DNA of 64,000 nt from Denitrobacterium detoxificans (lineage in GTDB: Bacteria > Actinomycetota > Coriobacteriia > Coriobacteriales > Eggerthellaceae): the NCBI RefSeq assembly GCF_015062615.1, contig NZ_SUUH01000004.1, positions 135,213 to 199,212 on the forward strand, given 5' to 3'. The notes under the pieces are model-generated. The model saw only the letters and a list, made by a program, of their open reading frames with translations. It was not told the origin of the DNA and searched no databases. The position numbers and the translations under genes were made by a program. Every line of letters starts with the position of its first letter. Within the stretch, counting starts at the first letter, position 1. Below, piece by piece: positions 7,453-16,139 of this stretch.

Positions 7453-9201
7453 ATGGGAGATCAGAAAGACTTTTCGCGTCGTTCGTTCTTGAAGCTCGGC
7501 GCATTGGGAACGATTGGCACGGCTGGCGCCGCTGCGGGTCTTGCGGGATGCGGTTCCGCAAAGGGCTCATCGAAAGGCACTGCGCAAGCTGCCGGCTCCA
7601 CGGTTGCGAGTGATGAAGCGGTTATCTCGCTTGCCAATAAGATGCCGAAGTGGTCGTTCATGGTGCCGCCCGAGCCCATTTCCGATGACAAGATCACCGA
7701 TGTCATTGAGGACGACATCATCGTGGTTGGCTCCGGCATGTCTGGATTGACCTGCGCAACGAGCGCTGCGGAAAAGGGAGCTCATGTAATGCTGTTTTCT
7801 GCTTCCAGCCAGCCCATCTCGCGCGGCGGTTCGAATTATGCCCGCAATTCCAGGGTGATGGAGGCCCATGGCATCGAGCCGTTCGACCCCGTTAATTTCT
7901 ACTACCACGAGATGCGCGCCGCTTCCTATACGATCGACCAGCGTAAATGGATGCGCGGATACGAAAAGTCCGAAGAGGCCATGAATTGGATGATCGACAT
8001 TGCCAATGAAAGTGGCTTGCAGGTCATCTTGGAGCGCGACAATTCGTTCGACGGCGGCCCGTATTACGCGCACGCGTTTTCCACGGAAGGTGACTCGCAA
8101 ATGGTGTCCACGGGCCAGCAGGGCGCGGTGGAAGCGCTCGAGAAGAAAGCGCTGAGTCTGGGCGTGCAGATCATCTACGATACGAAAGCCGAGCAGCTCA
8201 TTCGCGAGGATAACAACACCGGCCGCGTGACCGGCGTAATTGCGAGCAAGATGAGCGACGGCAGCTACGTGAAGTTTGTAGCCAAGAAGGCCGTCGTATT
8301 GGCTACGGGCGACTTCTCCAACAACAAGGAGATGCTCGCCGCGTACTGTCCGCAGGTTCTGCCCCTGGTTGGCTTCGAGCAGGGTAAGATCGATTACAAC
8401 ACCAGCTTCAACCTTACCGGCATCTATGGCGGCGACGGCCAGAAGATGGGTCTGTGGATCGGCGCGGCGTGGCAGCATGTGTACCCGAACGCTCCCGTTA
8501 TGCAGGGTGCATGGGGTGGCGGCCATGAGCCGTGCAGCTTCCATATGGGTCTGAACGTGAATGCGAACACCGAACGCTACCAGCGTGAGGATATTTCCTC
8601 GCCGTACAGCTCCAACCACCTTCTCCAACAGCCCAATCATGTTGCCTATGGCATTTGGACTGCGAATTACCCCCAGGCCATTATCGACAAGGGCCACAAG
8701 TGGTACACCTTCGGCATGGACTTCGACCTGCCTGCGCTTACCGCCGAGCAGATGATTGCCATGTGGGACAAGGGCGCGCAGGACGGATCGTACGTGAAGG
8801 CTGACACGCTCGACGACTTGGCCAAGCAACTCGACCTCGACGCCACTAAGCTGAAGGCAGTCGTGAAGCGCTACAACGAGTTGTGCGACAAGGGCGTTGA
8901 CGAGGACTTCCACAAGAACCCCGACTTCCTGGTGAAGATCGACGAGGCTGGCCCGTTCTACGCTGCCACCAACGCGCCCATCTTCATGAGCGTTATGGGT
9001 GGTTTGCGCACGAGCCCCAAGATGGAAGTGTGCGATGAGAACGACACTCCCATTCCTGGTCTGTTCAACGTGGGCTGCATGGTGGGTGACATGTATGCGA
9101 ACAATTACAACTTCGCCATTCCCGGCAATAGCTATGGCATCAATTGCCTGACGTTCGGCTATCTGCTGGGCCGCGACTTGGCTGCCGGCGAATTTGACTA
9201 G
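7453..9201 (+). CDS. Tat-exported FAD-dependent reductase (fumarate/urocanate reductase-like flavoprotein)
   Basis: 582 residues. A Tat signal (FSRRSFLKLG) runs into a lipobox-like LAGC near residue 34, so the protein is probably exported folded and possibly lipid-anchored. A Rossmann FAD motif VVGSGMSGL follows at about residue 96, and the rest matches the FAD_binding_2 family of fumarate reductase, flavocytochrome c and urocanate reductase. No CxxCH haem motif and no FMN-binding S/T-type motif is visible, so electrons must come from a separate donor. ATG 7453 is preferred over an upstream in-frame start because of the GAGAGAGGA site. It is divergent from a LysR regulator. Substrate unknown. 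Confidence 0.85.
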   Translation: MGDQKDFSRRSFLKLGALGTIGTAGAAAGLAGCGSAKGSSKGTAQAAGSTVASDEAVISLANKMPKWSFMVPPEPISDDKITDVIEDDIIVVGSGMSGLTCATSAAEKGAHVMLFSASSQPISRGGSNYARNSRVMEAHGIEPFDPVNFYYHEMRAASYTIDQRKWMRGYEKSEEAMNWMIDIANESGLQVILERDNSFDGGPYYAHAFSTEGDSQMVSTGQQGAVEALEKKALSLGVQIIYDTKAEQLIREDNNTGRVTGVIASKMSDGSYVKFVAKKAVVLATGDFSNNKEMLAAYCPQVLPLVGFEQGKIDYNTSFNLTGIYGGDGQKMGLWIGAAWQHVYPNAPVMQGAWGGGHEPCSFHMGLNVNANTERYQREDISSPYSSNHLLQQPNHVAYGIWTANYPQAIIDKGHKWYTFGMDFDLPALTAEQMIAMWDKGAQDGSYVKADTLDDLAKQLDLDATKLKAVVKRYNELCDKGVDEDFHKNPDFLVKIDEAGPFYAATNAPIFMSVMGGLRTSPKMEVCDENDTPIPGLFNVGCMVGDMYANNYNFAIPGNSYGINCLTFGYLLGRDLAAGEFD

Positions 9202-9216
9202 GTGCACTTAATGCGA

Positions 9217-9238
9217 ACGGGGCGCGCTTACGCCCCGT
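9217..9238 (+). terminator. Hairpin after the flavin reductase
   Basis: ACGGGGCG and CGCCCCGT form a perfect 8-bp stem with a 6-base loop 15 bases after the stop. The T-run is weak, but a second hairpin (GACCGGACGG with CCGCCCGGTC, 9251-9283) followed by GTTTTG supports termination in this region. Confidence 0.55.
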
Positions 9239-9299
9239 ATCTCTCCTATGGACCGGACGGCATTCCCTCCTAGCCGCCCGGTCCGCGTTTTGTGCGGGT
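9234..9299 (+). repeat. 66-bp duplicated terminator-like segment, copy 1
   Basis: This is nearly identical to 17831-17896, with one difference (C versus T) in the hairpin arm. It contains the GACCGGACGG hairpin plus GTTTTG. A REP begins exactly at its right edge, whereas in copy 2 a REP ends at the left edge. Confidence 0.88.
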
Positions 9300-9425
9300 G
9301 ACAGGGGGACGGTTCTTCTGTCACCCAACGGCTTAGAAATTGGTCGCCAACGACCCAGCTTGGAGCGACACAAGGCGACAGAAGGACAGCAGAAAGGTGA
9401 CAGAAGAACCGTCCCCCTGTCACCT
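9297..9425. repeat. REP pair upstream of the RAYT transposase
   Basis: A forward REP (9297-9326) and a reverse REP (9396-9425) are separated by a 69-bp linker homologous, in inverted orientation, to the linker at 2371-2429. This pair ends 70 bases before the transposase start. Confidence 0.92.
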
Positions 9426-9495
9426 TTGGTAATAGTTCTTGTGCATCTTCGTTTCCGCTGCTATGCTTCCGCAAAAAGGGAAGACGGGGGATCCG

Positions 9496-10263
9496 ATGCC
9501 GCGGACACCTAGAGTCAAATCCATCTCGGGCGTATACCACGTGGTCATGCGTGGAATTGGTCGCCAACTCATTTTCGAGGACGACAGTGACCGGAGGGCA
9601 CTGCTCGATAAGCTCGCTAAGTTGGGCGAAAGTGGCCTGGTCGTTTATGCCTGGTGCCTCATGGCGAATCATTTTCACCTTCTGGTGCGGGAAGGCAATG
9701 AGCCAATCGGCGTATCGATGAAGCGTCTGGGCGTGAGCTACGCCATGCATTTCAATCTTAAAACAGGGCACGTGGGGCATGTCTTCCAGGGTCGGTTTGC
9801 GAGTGAGCCGGTGGAGGATGACGAGTATCTTCTAACCGTCGTGCGCTATATCCATAACAACCCCGAGAAGGCTGGGGTATGTGCTCATGACGCATATCCT
9901 TGGAGCAGCTACCAAGAGTACTTTGGTTTACCTGGCGTGTGCGATACGTCGCTCGTGCTGGATATGGTTGGCGGGCCAAAGCGGTTCGCCGACTTCAGCA
10001 GCGTGGAAGACGGCACGCCATGCCTCGACGTTGGGATGGCGCGCAGGCGGCTCTCTGATGCGGAGGCGCTCGCCGTGGCGAAAGGGCTATTCGGTCCCAA
10101 TTTGCAGGATGCGTTTGGCGTGACGGATAGAATCTTGCGAGATGAGCGGCTTCGGCGTTTGCGCGAAGCGGGCGTGTCCATCCGTCAAGCTGAGCGATTG
10201 ACGGGAATTGGACGGAAGCCAATCAGCACTGCGTATGCGCTGGAACGTCGGCGCGCAGGGTGA
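9496..10263 (+). CDS. REP-associated tyrosine transposase (RAYT, Y1_Tnp family)
   Basis: 255 residues. The Y1/HUH signature is complete: NHFHLL at 58-63 gives the HUH pair, and the catalytic tyrosine is Y118 in RYIHNNP. The C-terminus has a DnaA-like helix-turn-helix (VSIRQAERLTGIGRKP). RAYTs nick and join single-stranded REP DNA, so this is the probable mobiliser of the ~24 REPs in the window. ATG 9496, with GGGGG at 9486-9490, is better than the upstream in-frame starts. REP pairs flank it on both sides, and the stop codon TGA (10261-10263) lies inside the downstream REP half-site. Confidence 0.93.
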   Translation: MPRTPRVKSISGVYHVVMRGIGRQLIFEDDSDRRALLDKLAKLGESGLVVYAWCLMANHFHLLVREGNEPIGVSMKRLGVSYAMHFNLKTGHVGHVFQGRFASEPVEDDEYLLTVVRYIHNNPEKAGVCAHDAYPWSSYQEYFGLPGVCDTSLVLDMVGGPKRFADFSSVEDGTPCLDVGMARRRLSDAEALAVAKGLFGPNLQDAFGVTDRILRDERLRRLREAGVSIRQAERLTGIGRKPISTAYALERRRAG

Positions 10264-10415
10264 CAGAGAGGGTGACAGAGGGACGGTCCTGTTGTCACCC
10301 CATGCCAGGCCGTTATCGGCAAGCGCCACTGGATGAGGGGTTGACGGAAGAGACGTCCTTTGTCAGCATCCGCGGCAGACGAGAGTGGGGTGACAGAAGA
10401 ACCGTCCCTCTGTCA
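10258..10415. repeat. REP pair downstream of the RAYT transposase
   Basis: A half REP (10258-10266) overlaps the transposase stop, followed by a forward REP (10270-10300) and a reverse REP (10388-10415) whose end has drifted (CTGTCATGCGG). Confidence 0.88.
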
Positions 10416-10420
10416 TGCGG

Positions 10421-11950
10421 TTATGCTGTGGGTGAGGGATCGTATCGTTCCACGAGTTCGATAAGCTCTTGTTTGCGGTGCACGGAAAGCTTGGTGTAGA
10501 TGCGCTTCATGTGGGTGCGTACGGTGTTTTCGGAAACGGTGAGAAGCTCGGCGATACGAGCCACCGTGTTGCCGCGCACCACCAAATCGACCACTTCGGC
10601 CTCACGATCGCTTAAGCGGAATTCGGTTTGCAGCAGATAGACCTGTTTGGCAACACGGTCGTGGTGAAAACGTTCGCCTTCGGCCACGCGTTCCACCGAT
10701 TTGGGTCGTGGGGGAACGGCGCTTGGGTGAGCGCTTACCAGTTCGATGGAATCGCCTTGCAGCAGGCGTGGAGCCGTGCCGCGGAAGTTCACGGTGACCG
10801 CGAAGAACAGAATGCCTAGCAGGTAGACGGATGCAAGAGAGACGAGCGTGTTTTGCGTGACGAGTTGATTGGTTATCTGGTGACCGATGCTGCCCATGAT
10901 AAATCCCATATCATGCATGCCGTATACGATGCCGCCGAACATTCCGTAGGCGAACATGGGCTCTACGCCGCGAGCGCGCGAGGTCTGTGCGCATTGTAGC
11001 ATCATGAGCAATAGGCCGATGCTGTATAGCGCGTACACGGCTGCCGCCAGCCAGCGCACGTATCCCAGGCGCGTGGCGGGTAGCACTAGGAACGCCGTGG
11101 CGACTACGGGGTAGGTGAATTGGTAGAGCTTTACGATATTCAGGCGCAGGCCCTTCAGCTGCCATAGGGCCAATACGGCTAGACCGGCCACGAATAGACC
11201 AGCCATTGAGAGGATGTTCACGAGTGATCCTATGGTGGGCGACTCTATGGCTGTGGCACGGATTAGTCCCGTGCATAGCGCGAAGCCTCCCAGGCATAGG
11301 GCGCTGCGCCACATGCTTGCGAACGCGCGGCGGTACACGCGTTGGTTCTGTCGTGGGCCGTCCTGGAACATGGGCTGATTCGGATCGATCGTGCGATTCG
11401 CCAGCGTAAGGGCCATGCTGAACAGCGGTAGGAAAACAGTAGGGATGAGCAGTGCCGTAATCGCCCGTGGGATAAGGTAGAGCGCGAAGTAGATAGCCGC
11501 GGCGTACATGCCGCCGGTGAGCATGTTGCGTTCGCCCACTTCTTCGGCAGTGGCAGCGAAGTAGCGCTGCCACTGCAGGTAGAACGCGCCGCTTCCCAGG
11601 CCCAGCAGGGCACCGCCAGCTACGGTGAGCTCCACCGTGTGGTCGTGCACGTAGATGGCTGCGATAAGTCCGCACCATCCCAGGAAGTAAGGGAGCGCTG
11701 CTTTTAGCACCGGAGCCTTCTCCAGAAAACCGTTCCCGGTGAAGGAAAGGCGCGCACCCGCGAAGAACGTGACGAAGAGCGTGCCCGCCTGCGCCAGATA
11801 GAACCACAGCAGCAAGTCGTAGGTTTGGAAGTCAAGCGGCAGGAACGGGAATACGCCACCCCATACGCCCGCTGCGTTCACCGCCAGGAAAAGCGCGTAT
11901 CCCATTGCGGGTAGCGTGGGGCGAACGAGCCCCACAATGACATCGCGCAT
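10421..11950 (-). CDS. LuxR-family regulator with multi-pass membrane N-terminus (for dmsABC)
   Basis: 509 residues: roughly twelve hydrophobic segments, then a cytoplasmic LuxR/GerE helix-turn-helix (SDREAEVVDLVVRG, then SENTVRTHMKRIYTKL) in the last 65 residues. ATG 11950 is chosen because GGAGGGAGG lies just upstream; a longer frame to 12061 lacks such a site and would cover the operator region. It is divergent from dmsA, so it very likely controls that operon in response to a ligand sensed in or at the membrane. The sensing mechanism is not known to me for this architecture. Confidence 0.88.
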   Translation of the reverse strand: MRDVIVGLVRPTLPAMGYALFLAVNAAGVWGGVFPFLPLDFQTYDLLLWFYLAQAGTLFVTFFAGARLSFTGNGFLEKAPVLKAALPYFLGWCGLIAAIYVHDHTVELTVAGGALLGLGSGAFYLQWQRYFAATAEEVGERNMLTGGMYAAAIYFALYLIPRAITALLIPTVFLPLFSMALTLANRTIDPNQPMFQDGPRQNQRVYRRAFASMWRSALCLGGFALCTGLIRATAIESPTIGSLVNILSMAGLFVAGLAVLALWQLKGLRLNIVKLYQFTYPVVATAFLVLPATRLGYVRWLAAAVYALYSIGLLLMMLQCAQTSRARGVEPMFAYGMFGGIVYGMHDMGFIMGSIGHQITNQLVTQNTLVSLASVYLLGILFFAVTVNFRGTAPRLLQGDSIELVSAHPSAVPPRPKSVERVAEGERFHHDRVAKQVYLLQTEFRLSDREAEVVDLVVRGNTVARIAELLTVSENTVRTHMKRIYTKLSVHRKQELIELVERYDPSPTA

Positions 11951-12030
11951 AGTCCTCCCTCCTGTGCAGCCGACGTTCTGTAGCCTATCCTGCACGTTGC
12001 GAAAAATCAACGCAGCCGAGTGGGTGAATG

Positions 12031-12074
12031 TCACATACGGGGCGCTGAGCAGCAGATTCACATACTATATGTGA
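12031..12074. promoter_or_regulatory. Perfect palindrome and half-site upstream of dmsA
   Basis: TCACATA-CTA-TATGTGA (12058-12074) is a perfect inverted repeat, and an extra TCACATA half-site lies at 12031-12037, 27 bases away. It sits 69 bases before dmsA and 108 bases from the divergent LuxR start. It is the natural candidate operator for that regulator. Confidence 0.55.
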
Positions 12075-12142
12075 CAGAGGCACATGTTCATCGCATTATT
12101 CTTCGAGCGTCTTTTGGAATCGAAGACGTAGAAGGAGGACCG

Positions 12143-14536
12143 ATGACAGAGACATGCATGAGCCGTCGCTCGTTCGTGAAATCCACGAGCGCGCTTGCGG
12201 CGCTTGCCGCGGCGGGGGGAAGCGTTCTCGCCAACCAGAATCCGTTTGGCGTGACCGAAGCACGCGCGGCGGAAAACGACCAGGACACCGTTTGCTGGTC
12301 GGCATGCTCCACGAACTGCGAAGGCCGCTGCGCCCTTCGCCTGCACGTGAAAGACAATGAAGTCTACTGGGTGGAAACCGATAACACGGGCAACGACGAA
12401 TTCGGCAATCATCAGATTCGCGCATGTCAGCGCGGCCGTTCCATTCGTCGTTGGTTGAATAGTCCCGACCGTCTGCAGTATCCCATGAAGCGCGTGGGAG
12501 AACGCGGCAGCGGTCAGTTCGAGCGCATCAGCTGGGACGAGGCCATCGACACCATCGCAAGCGAATACAAGCGCATCTTGAGCGAGTATGGCCCCGAGTC
12601 TATCTTCATTCCCTATGGCACGGGCGTGCAGGCGTGCAATATTGCCGATTTCATTCCGCGCCTGTGCGTGCTGAACGGCGGCTACCTGAATCGCTACGGC
12701 ACGTATAGCTCCGCGCAGATTGCCAAGGCGCTGCCGTACCTGTACGGCAAGCGCGCCGCGAATTCCAATTCCGACATCGTGAACGCAGAGCTCGTGGTGC
12801 TCTTTGGGGAAAACGCCGCCGAAAACCGCATGTCGGGTGGCGGCGCAGGCTATCACCTCATGGAGGCGCTGGAGCGAGGCCATGCGAAGGTGATCGTCAT
12901 CGACCCACGTTACAGCGATTCCGCCGCCACGCGCGCTGATGAGTGGATTCCCATCCGCCCCGGCACCGACGCCGCTCTGGTGGATGCCCTGGCCTACGTG
13001 CTTATCACCGAGGATCTGGTGGACGAGGAATTCCTGGCAACGTATTGCATCGGCTACGACGAAAGCACTATGCCCGAAAGCGCGAAGGGCAAGAACGCCT
13101 CGTACAAGGATTACATCTTGGGCAACGGTGCCGACAAAACGGCGAAGACTCCTGCTTGGGCCAGCCAAATCACGCGCATTCCGCAGGAAACCATCGAGCG
13201 CCTGGCACGCGAAATCGGCACGGCCAAGCCCTGCGCCATCTACCAGGGTAAGGGTCCTCAGCGTCGTAGCAACGGCGAGCAGACCGCTCGCGCTATCTGC
13301 ATGCTGCCTATTCTTACGGGCAATGTGGGTATCAACGGCGGGAACACGGGCAGCGACCACGATGGCTACTACCTGGCCTGGGCCAGCGTTCCCATGGAAG
13401 ACAACCCGGTGGAAACGTCCATCAGCACGTTCAATTGGCTGAACGCCATCGACCATCCCACTGAGCTCACTGCCTTGGCCGACGGCGTGAAGGGCAAGGA
13501 CAGGCTGGATGTGCCTATCAAGTTCATGTGGAACTACGCTGGCAATTGCCTTACCAACCAGCATGGCGAAATCGACCGGGCGCACGAGATTCTGAAGGAC
13601 GACACCAAGTGCGAGTTCATCGTGGTGTGGGAAACCTTCATGACCGACAGCGCCAAGTACGCCGACATCCTGCTGCCCGACGCTATGCCGCAGGAACAGC
13701 CCACGTACAACTCCAACGACTACGCTGGCAACATGGGCTATGTCATTCTGGGCGAAGCCGCCACCGAGCCGAAGTTCGAGCGACGTACGCTGTATTCCGT
13801 GCTCACCGACATCGCTGAGAAGATGGGTTGTAAGGAAGCCTTCACCGAAGGCCACGACGAAATGGAATGGCTTGAGATCATCTACAACTCGATGATCGAG
13901 GACGGCAGTCCGCTGCCTCCGTTTGCCGAGGCGTGGAAGAGCCATATCGTGAAGAAGGCCGATCCCGATGGCCATTCCGTGGCCTTCAAGGACTTCCGCG
14001 AAGATCCCATCGCCAATCCTCTGAAGACCCCTTCGGGTAAGATTGAGATCTATTCCGAAGAGCTTGCCGAAATTGCCGGTACGTGGGAGCTCGACGAGGC
14101 CGATATCATCGACCCGCTTCCCGTGTACGCCCCCGAAAACGGCGGTTATCTGAATGCTAGCGAAGCCACGCCGCTACAGATGACCGGCTATCACTTCAAG
14201 GGTCGTACGCATTCGTGCTATGCACCTATCGACGTGCTGCAGCAGGCAAACCGTCAGCAGGTGTGGATCAACCCCGCCGATGCGGAGTCTCGCGGCATTC
14301 AGACGGGCGACCGTGTGAAGATCACCAACGCGCAGGGTACGACCCATATGGAAGCACGCGTTACTCCGCGCGTGATGCCCGGCGTGGTGGCCGCTGGTCA
14401 AGGCGCCTGGTATAAGGGCGGGGCCGACGGCACCGACGAAGGCGGGTGCATTAATACGCTCGTGAGCGGACATCCTAGCCCGCTTGCAAAGGCAAATCCG
14501 TCGCACACCATCCTCGTTGAAATCGCGAAGGCGTAG
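12143..14536 (+). CDS. dmsA: DMSO-reductase-type molybdopterin oxidoreductase, catalytic subunit
   Basis: 797 residues, close to E. coli DmsA. A Tat signal (SRRSFVKSTS) is followed by the DmsA-type cysteine set CWSACSTNCEGRC (residues 51-63) and RACQRGRS (C95) for a [4Fe-4S] cluster. The motif YGTYSSAQI near residues 185-193 matches the DmsA region whose serine ligates molybdenum. It would reduce an S-oxide or N-oxide outside the membrane using electrons from DmsB and DmsC. ATG 12143 has AAGGAGG at 12132-12138. The operon continues with dmsB 10 bases later. The DMSO/TMAO substrate is inferred from family resemblance only. Confidence 0.9.
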   Translation: MTETCMSRRSFVKSTSALAALAAAGGSVLANQNPFGVTEARAAENDQDTVCWSACSTNCEGRCALRLHVKDNEVYWVETDNTGNDEFGNHQIRACQRGRSIRRWLNSPDRLQYPMKRVGERGSGQFERISWDEAIDTIASEYKRILSEYGPESIFIPYGTGVQACNIADFIPRLCVLNGGYLNRYGTYSSAQIAKALPYLYGKRAANSNSDIVNAELVVLFGENAAENRMSGGGAGYHLMEALERGHAKVIVIDPRYSDSAATRADEWIPIRPGTDAALVDALAYVLITEDLVDEEFLATYCIGYDESTMPESAKGKNASYKDYILGNGADKTAKTPAWASQITRIPQETIERLAREIGTAKPCAIYQGKGPQRRSNGEQTARAICMLPILTGNVGINGGNTGSDHDGYYLAWASVPMEDNPVETSISTFNWLNAIDHPTELTALADGVKGKDRLDVPIKFMWNYAGNCLTNQHGEIDRAHEILKDDTKCEFIVVWETFMTDSAKYADILLPDAMPQEQPTYNSNDYAGNMGYVILGEAATEPKFERRTLYSVLTDIAEKMGCKEAFTEGHDEMEWLEIIYNSMIEDGSPLPPFAEAWKSHIVKKADPDGHSVAFKDFREDPIANPLKTPSGKIEIYSEELAEIAGTWELDEADIIDPLPVYAPENGGYLNASEATPLQMTGYHFKGRTHSCYAPIDVLQQANRQQVWINPADAESRGIQTGDRVKITNAQGTTHMEARVTPRVMPGVVAAGQGAWYKGGADGTDEGGCINTLVSGHPSPLAKANPSHTILVEIAKA

Positions 14537-14546
14537 GGAGGTAGCC

Positions 14547-15167
14547 ATGACGCAATACGCATTCTTTTTCGACGGCAAGCGTTGCACGGGCTGCAAGACC
14601 TGTGAACTTGCCTGCAAAGACTATAACGACCTGCCTGCTGATTACGCGTACCGCCGCATCTGCGAGTACGGTGGCGGCAGCTGGAGTACCGACGAGAACG
14701 GCTTTGCCATTCCCGACGTGTTCACCTACTACGTTTCCGTGGCGTGCAATCACTGCGACGACCCGGCATGTACCAAGGTGTGTCCGACGGGAGCTATGCA
14801 CAAGGACGGCGATACTGGGCTCGTTTCCGTGGATACCGATAAATGCATCGGTTGCGGATACTGCCATATGGCTTGCCCTTACAATGCGCCGAAGGTGGAC
14901 CGCTCGAAGGGTCACAGCGTGAAGTGCGATGGCTGTGCCAGTCGCGTAAGTGCCGGCCAGCAGCCTATCTGCGTGGAGGCATGCCCCATGCGCGCTCTGC
15001 AGTTCGGTCCCGTAGACGAAATGGAAGCCCTAGGCGAGCGCGGCAACATAGCGCCGCTTCCGAAGGTGGAGCACACGCAGCCTAACCTGTTCATCAAGCC
15101 CAGCAAGCATGCCTGCCCGGCTGAATCGGGCTTGGGCTCTATCGTCAACGAACTTGAGGTGATCTAA
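14547..15167 (+). CDS. dmsB: DmsB-type four-cluster ferredoxin subunit
   Basis: 206 residues with four cysteine groups of a 16-Fe ferredoxin-like electron carrier: CTGCKTCELAC (near residue 12), CNHCDDPACTKVCP, CIGCGYCHMACP and CDGC...CVEACP. This is the standard DmsB/PhsB layout, passing electrons from the membrane anchor to the catalytic subunit. The ribosome-binding site GGGAGG overlaps the dmsA stop. The protein has no signal of its own and presumably travels with DmsA through Tat. Confidence 0.93.
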   Translation: MTQYAFFFDGKRCTGCKTCELACKDYNDLPADYAYRRICEYGGGSWSTDENGFAIPDVFTYYVSVACNHCDDPACTKVCPTGAMHKDGDTGLVSVDTDKCIGCGYCHMACPYNAPKVDRSKGHSVKCDGCASRVSAGQQPICVEACPMRALQFGPVDEMEALGERGNIAPLPKVEHTQPNLFIKPSKHACPAESGLGSIVNELEVI

Positions 15168-15168
15168 C

Positions 15169-16032
15169 GTGGAATCGCTGTTTTCCGAACTTCCCCTTAC
15201 GCTGTTCACCACATTGGCTCCGCTGGGCGCTGGCGCCTTCGCCGCGCTGGCGATTTCCTTTCGCGTGGCAGAGTTTTCCGATGAGGAGCTGGCGCATATC
15301 GATAAGATGACGCTTGTTCCCCTGGGCGTGGTACTGGTGGCGTTCCTGTGCGCGACCGCGCATTTGGCTAATCCATTGCATGCGCCATTCGCTATCTTGG
15401 GGCTGGGTGCTTCTCCGCTCACCAATGAGGTGGCTGTGGGCGTCGTGTTTTTCCTTGCGGCTATCGTGTACGTGGCTCTTGCCCTTGCCGGCAAGCTTGC
15501 GCGGGGTGCTCGCACGGCGTTCACGACTGTGCTTGCCCTGCTCGCCGTGGCTTTTGCCGCGTTCATGGGCCTGGCCTACATGATTCCCACCATCCCTTCG
15601 TGGAATCTGATCGTTTCGCCCGTTGCTATGGTGGGGTATCTTCTGTCCGGCGGTGCGGCTCTGGGCGTGGTCGTGCTGGGCGCTGCGCATGCCCTGAACG
15701 TCGATCGCATGCAGGAGCTGCGTATGCCTCTGTCGGTTATGGCTCTGGCGGGTGCCGTGTTGGCCATCGTGGGTCTGGGCGTGCAGTTGGGCATTGCTGG
15801 CGGGCTTTCGAATTCCCTTGTGCAGGGTGCCAGCCTGGTTTCAGCGGCGCTTCCCTACGCCGTATGCGGTCTGGCGTGCGTGGCGCTGGGTGCCGTAGTC
15901 GCGGCTTTAGTGGCGCTTCGTAAGGCGGGCATGGGAGCTGCTGTCGCAGCGTGCTCGCTGAGCCTCGTGGGCATTTTTGCCGCTCGCGTGGCCTTCTACG
16001 CCGTGCAGCTTTCCGTGGGCTTCACGCTATAA
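15169..16032 (+). CDS. dmsC: DmsC-family membrane anchor subunit
   Basis: 287 residues, almost entirely hydrophobic, with eight predicted membrane helices, the DmsC size and topology. It oxidises menaquinol and feeds DmsB. It starts at GTG 15169, one base after the dmsB stop, with GAGGTGAT as ribosome-binding site inside dmsB, so translation is coupled. A strong terminator follows at 16047. A second DmsC-like gene lies further on at 16811. Confidence 0.88.
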   Translation: MESLFSELPLTLFTTLAPLGAGAFAALAISFRVAEFSDEELAHIDKMTLVPLGVVLVAFLCATAHLANPLHAPFAILGLGASPLTNEVAVGVVFFLAAIVYVALALAGKLARGARTAFTTVLALLAVAFAAFMGLAYMIPTIPSWNLIVSPVAMVGYLLSGGAALGVVVLGAAHALNVDRMQELRMPLSVMALAGAVLAIVGLGVQLGIAGGLSNSLVQGASLVSAALPYAVCGLACVALGAVVAALVALRKAGMGAAVAACSLSLVGIFAARVAFYAVQLSVGFTL

Positions 16033-16046
16033 CCGTTTCCCGTGAA

Positions 16047-16093
16047 AGCAGGGTGCTCGGGCTGTGGGCCTGAGCACCCTGCTTCTTCGTTTT
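16047..16093 (+). terminator. Strong hairpin after dmsC
   Basis: AGCAGGGTGCTC (16047-16058) and GAGCACCCTGCT (16072-16083) form a perfect 12-bp stem followed by TCTTCGTTTTG. It separates dmsABC from torD and the second dmsC, and could set their relative amounts. Confidence 0.8.
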
Positions 16094-16139
16094 GCGATGC
16101 GCTACCATAGTGCGCGTGAATTTCTTGAAAGGATGTGCC

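Noticed and set aside
7453..9201. Multihaem flavocytochrome c
   Set aside because: No CxxCH motif is present in this or the other three flavin reductases.
7567..9207. Long minus-strand open frame (546 codons) opposite the flavin reductase
   Set aside because: It mirrors the reductase codon structure, is rich in His/Val/Ala without domain features, and the plus-strand frame has signal, FAD motif and ribosome-binding site.
12058..12074. A CRP/FNR site before dmsA
   Set aside because: The arms are TCACA...TGTGA, the reverse arrangement of the CRP half-sites, and spacing differs.
12065..13975. Long minus-strand open frame (636 codons) opposite dmsA
   Set aside because: Antisense shadow of a high-GC gene; no family features, and dmsA is unmistakable.
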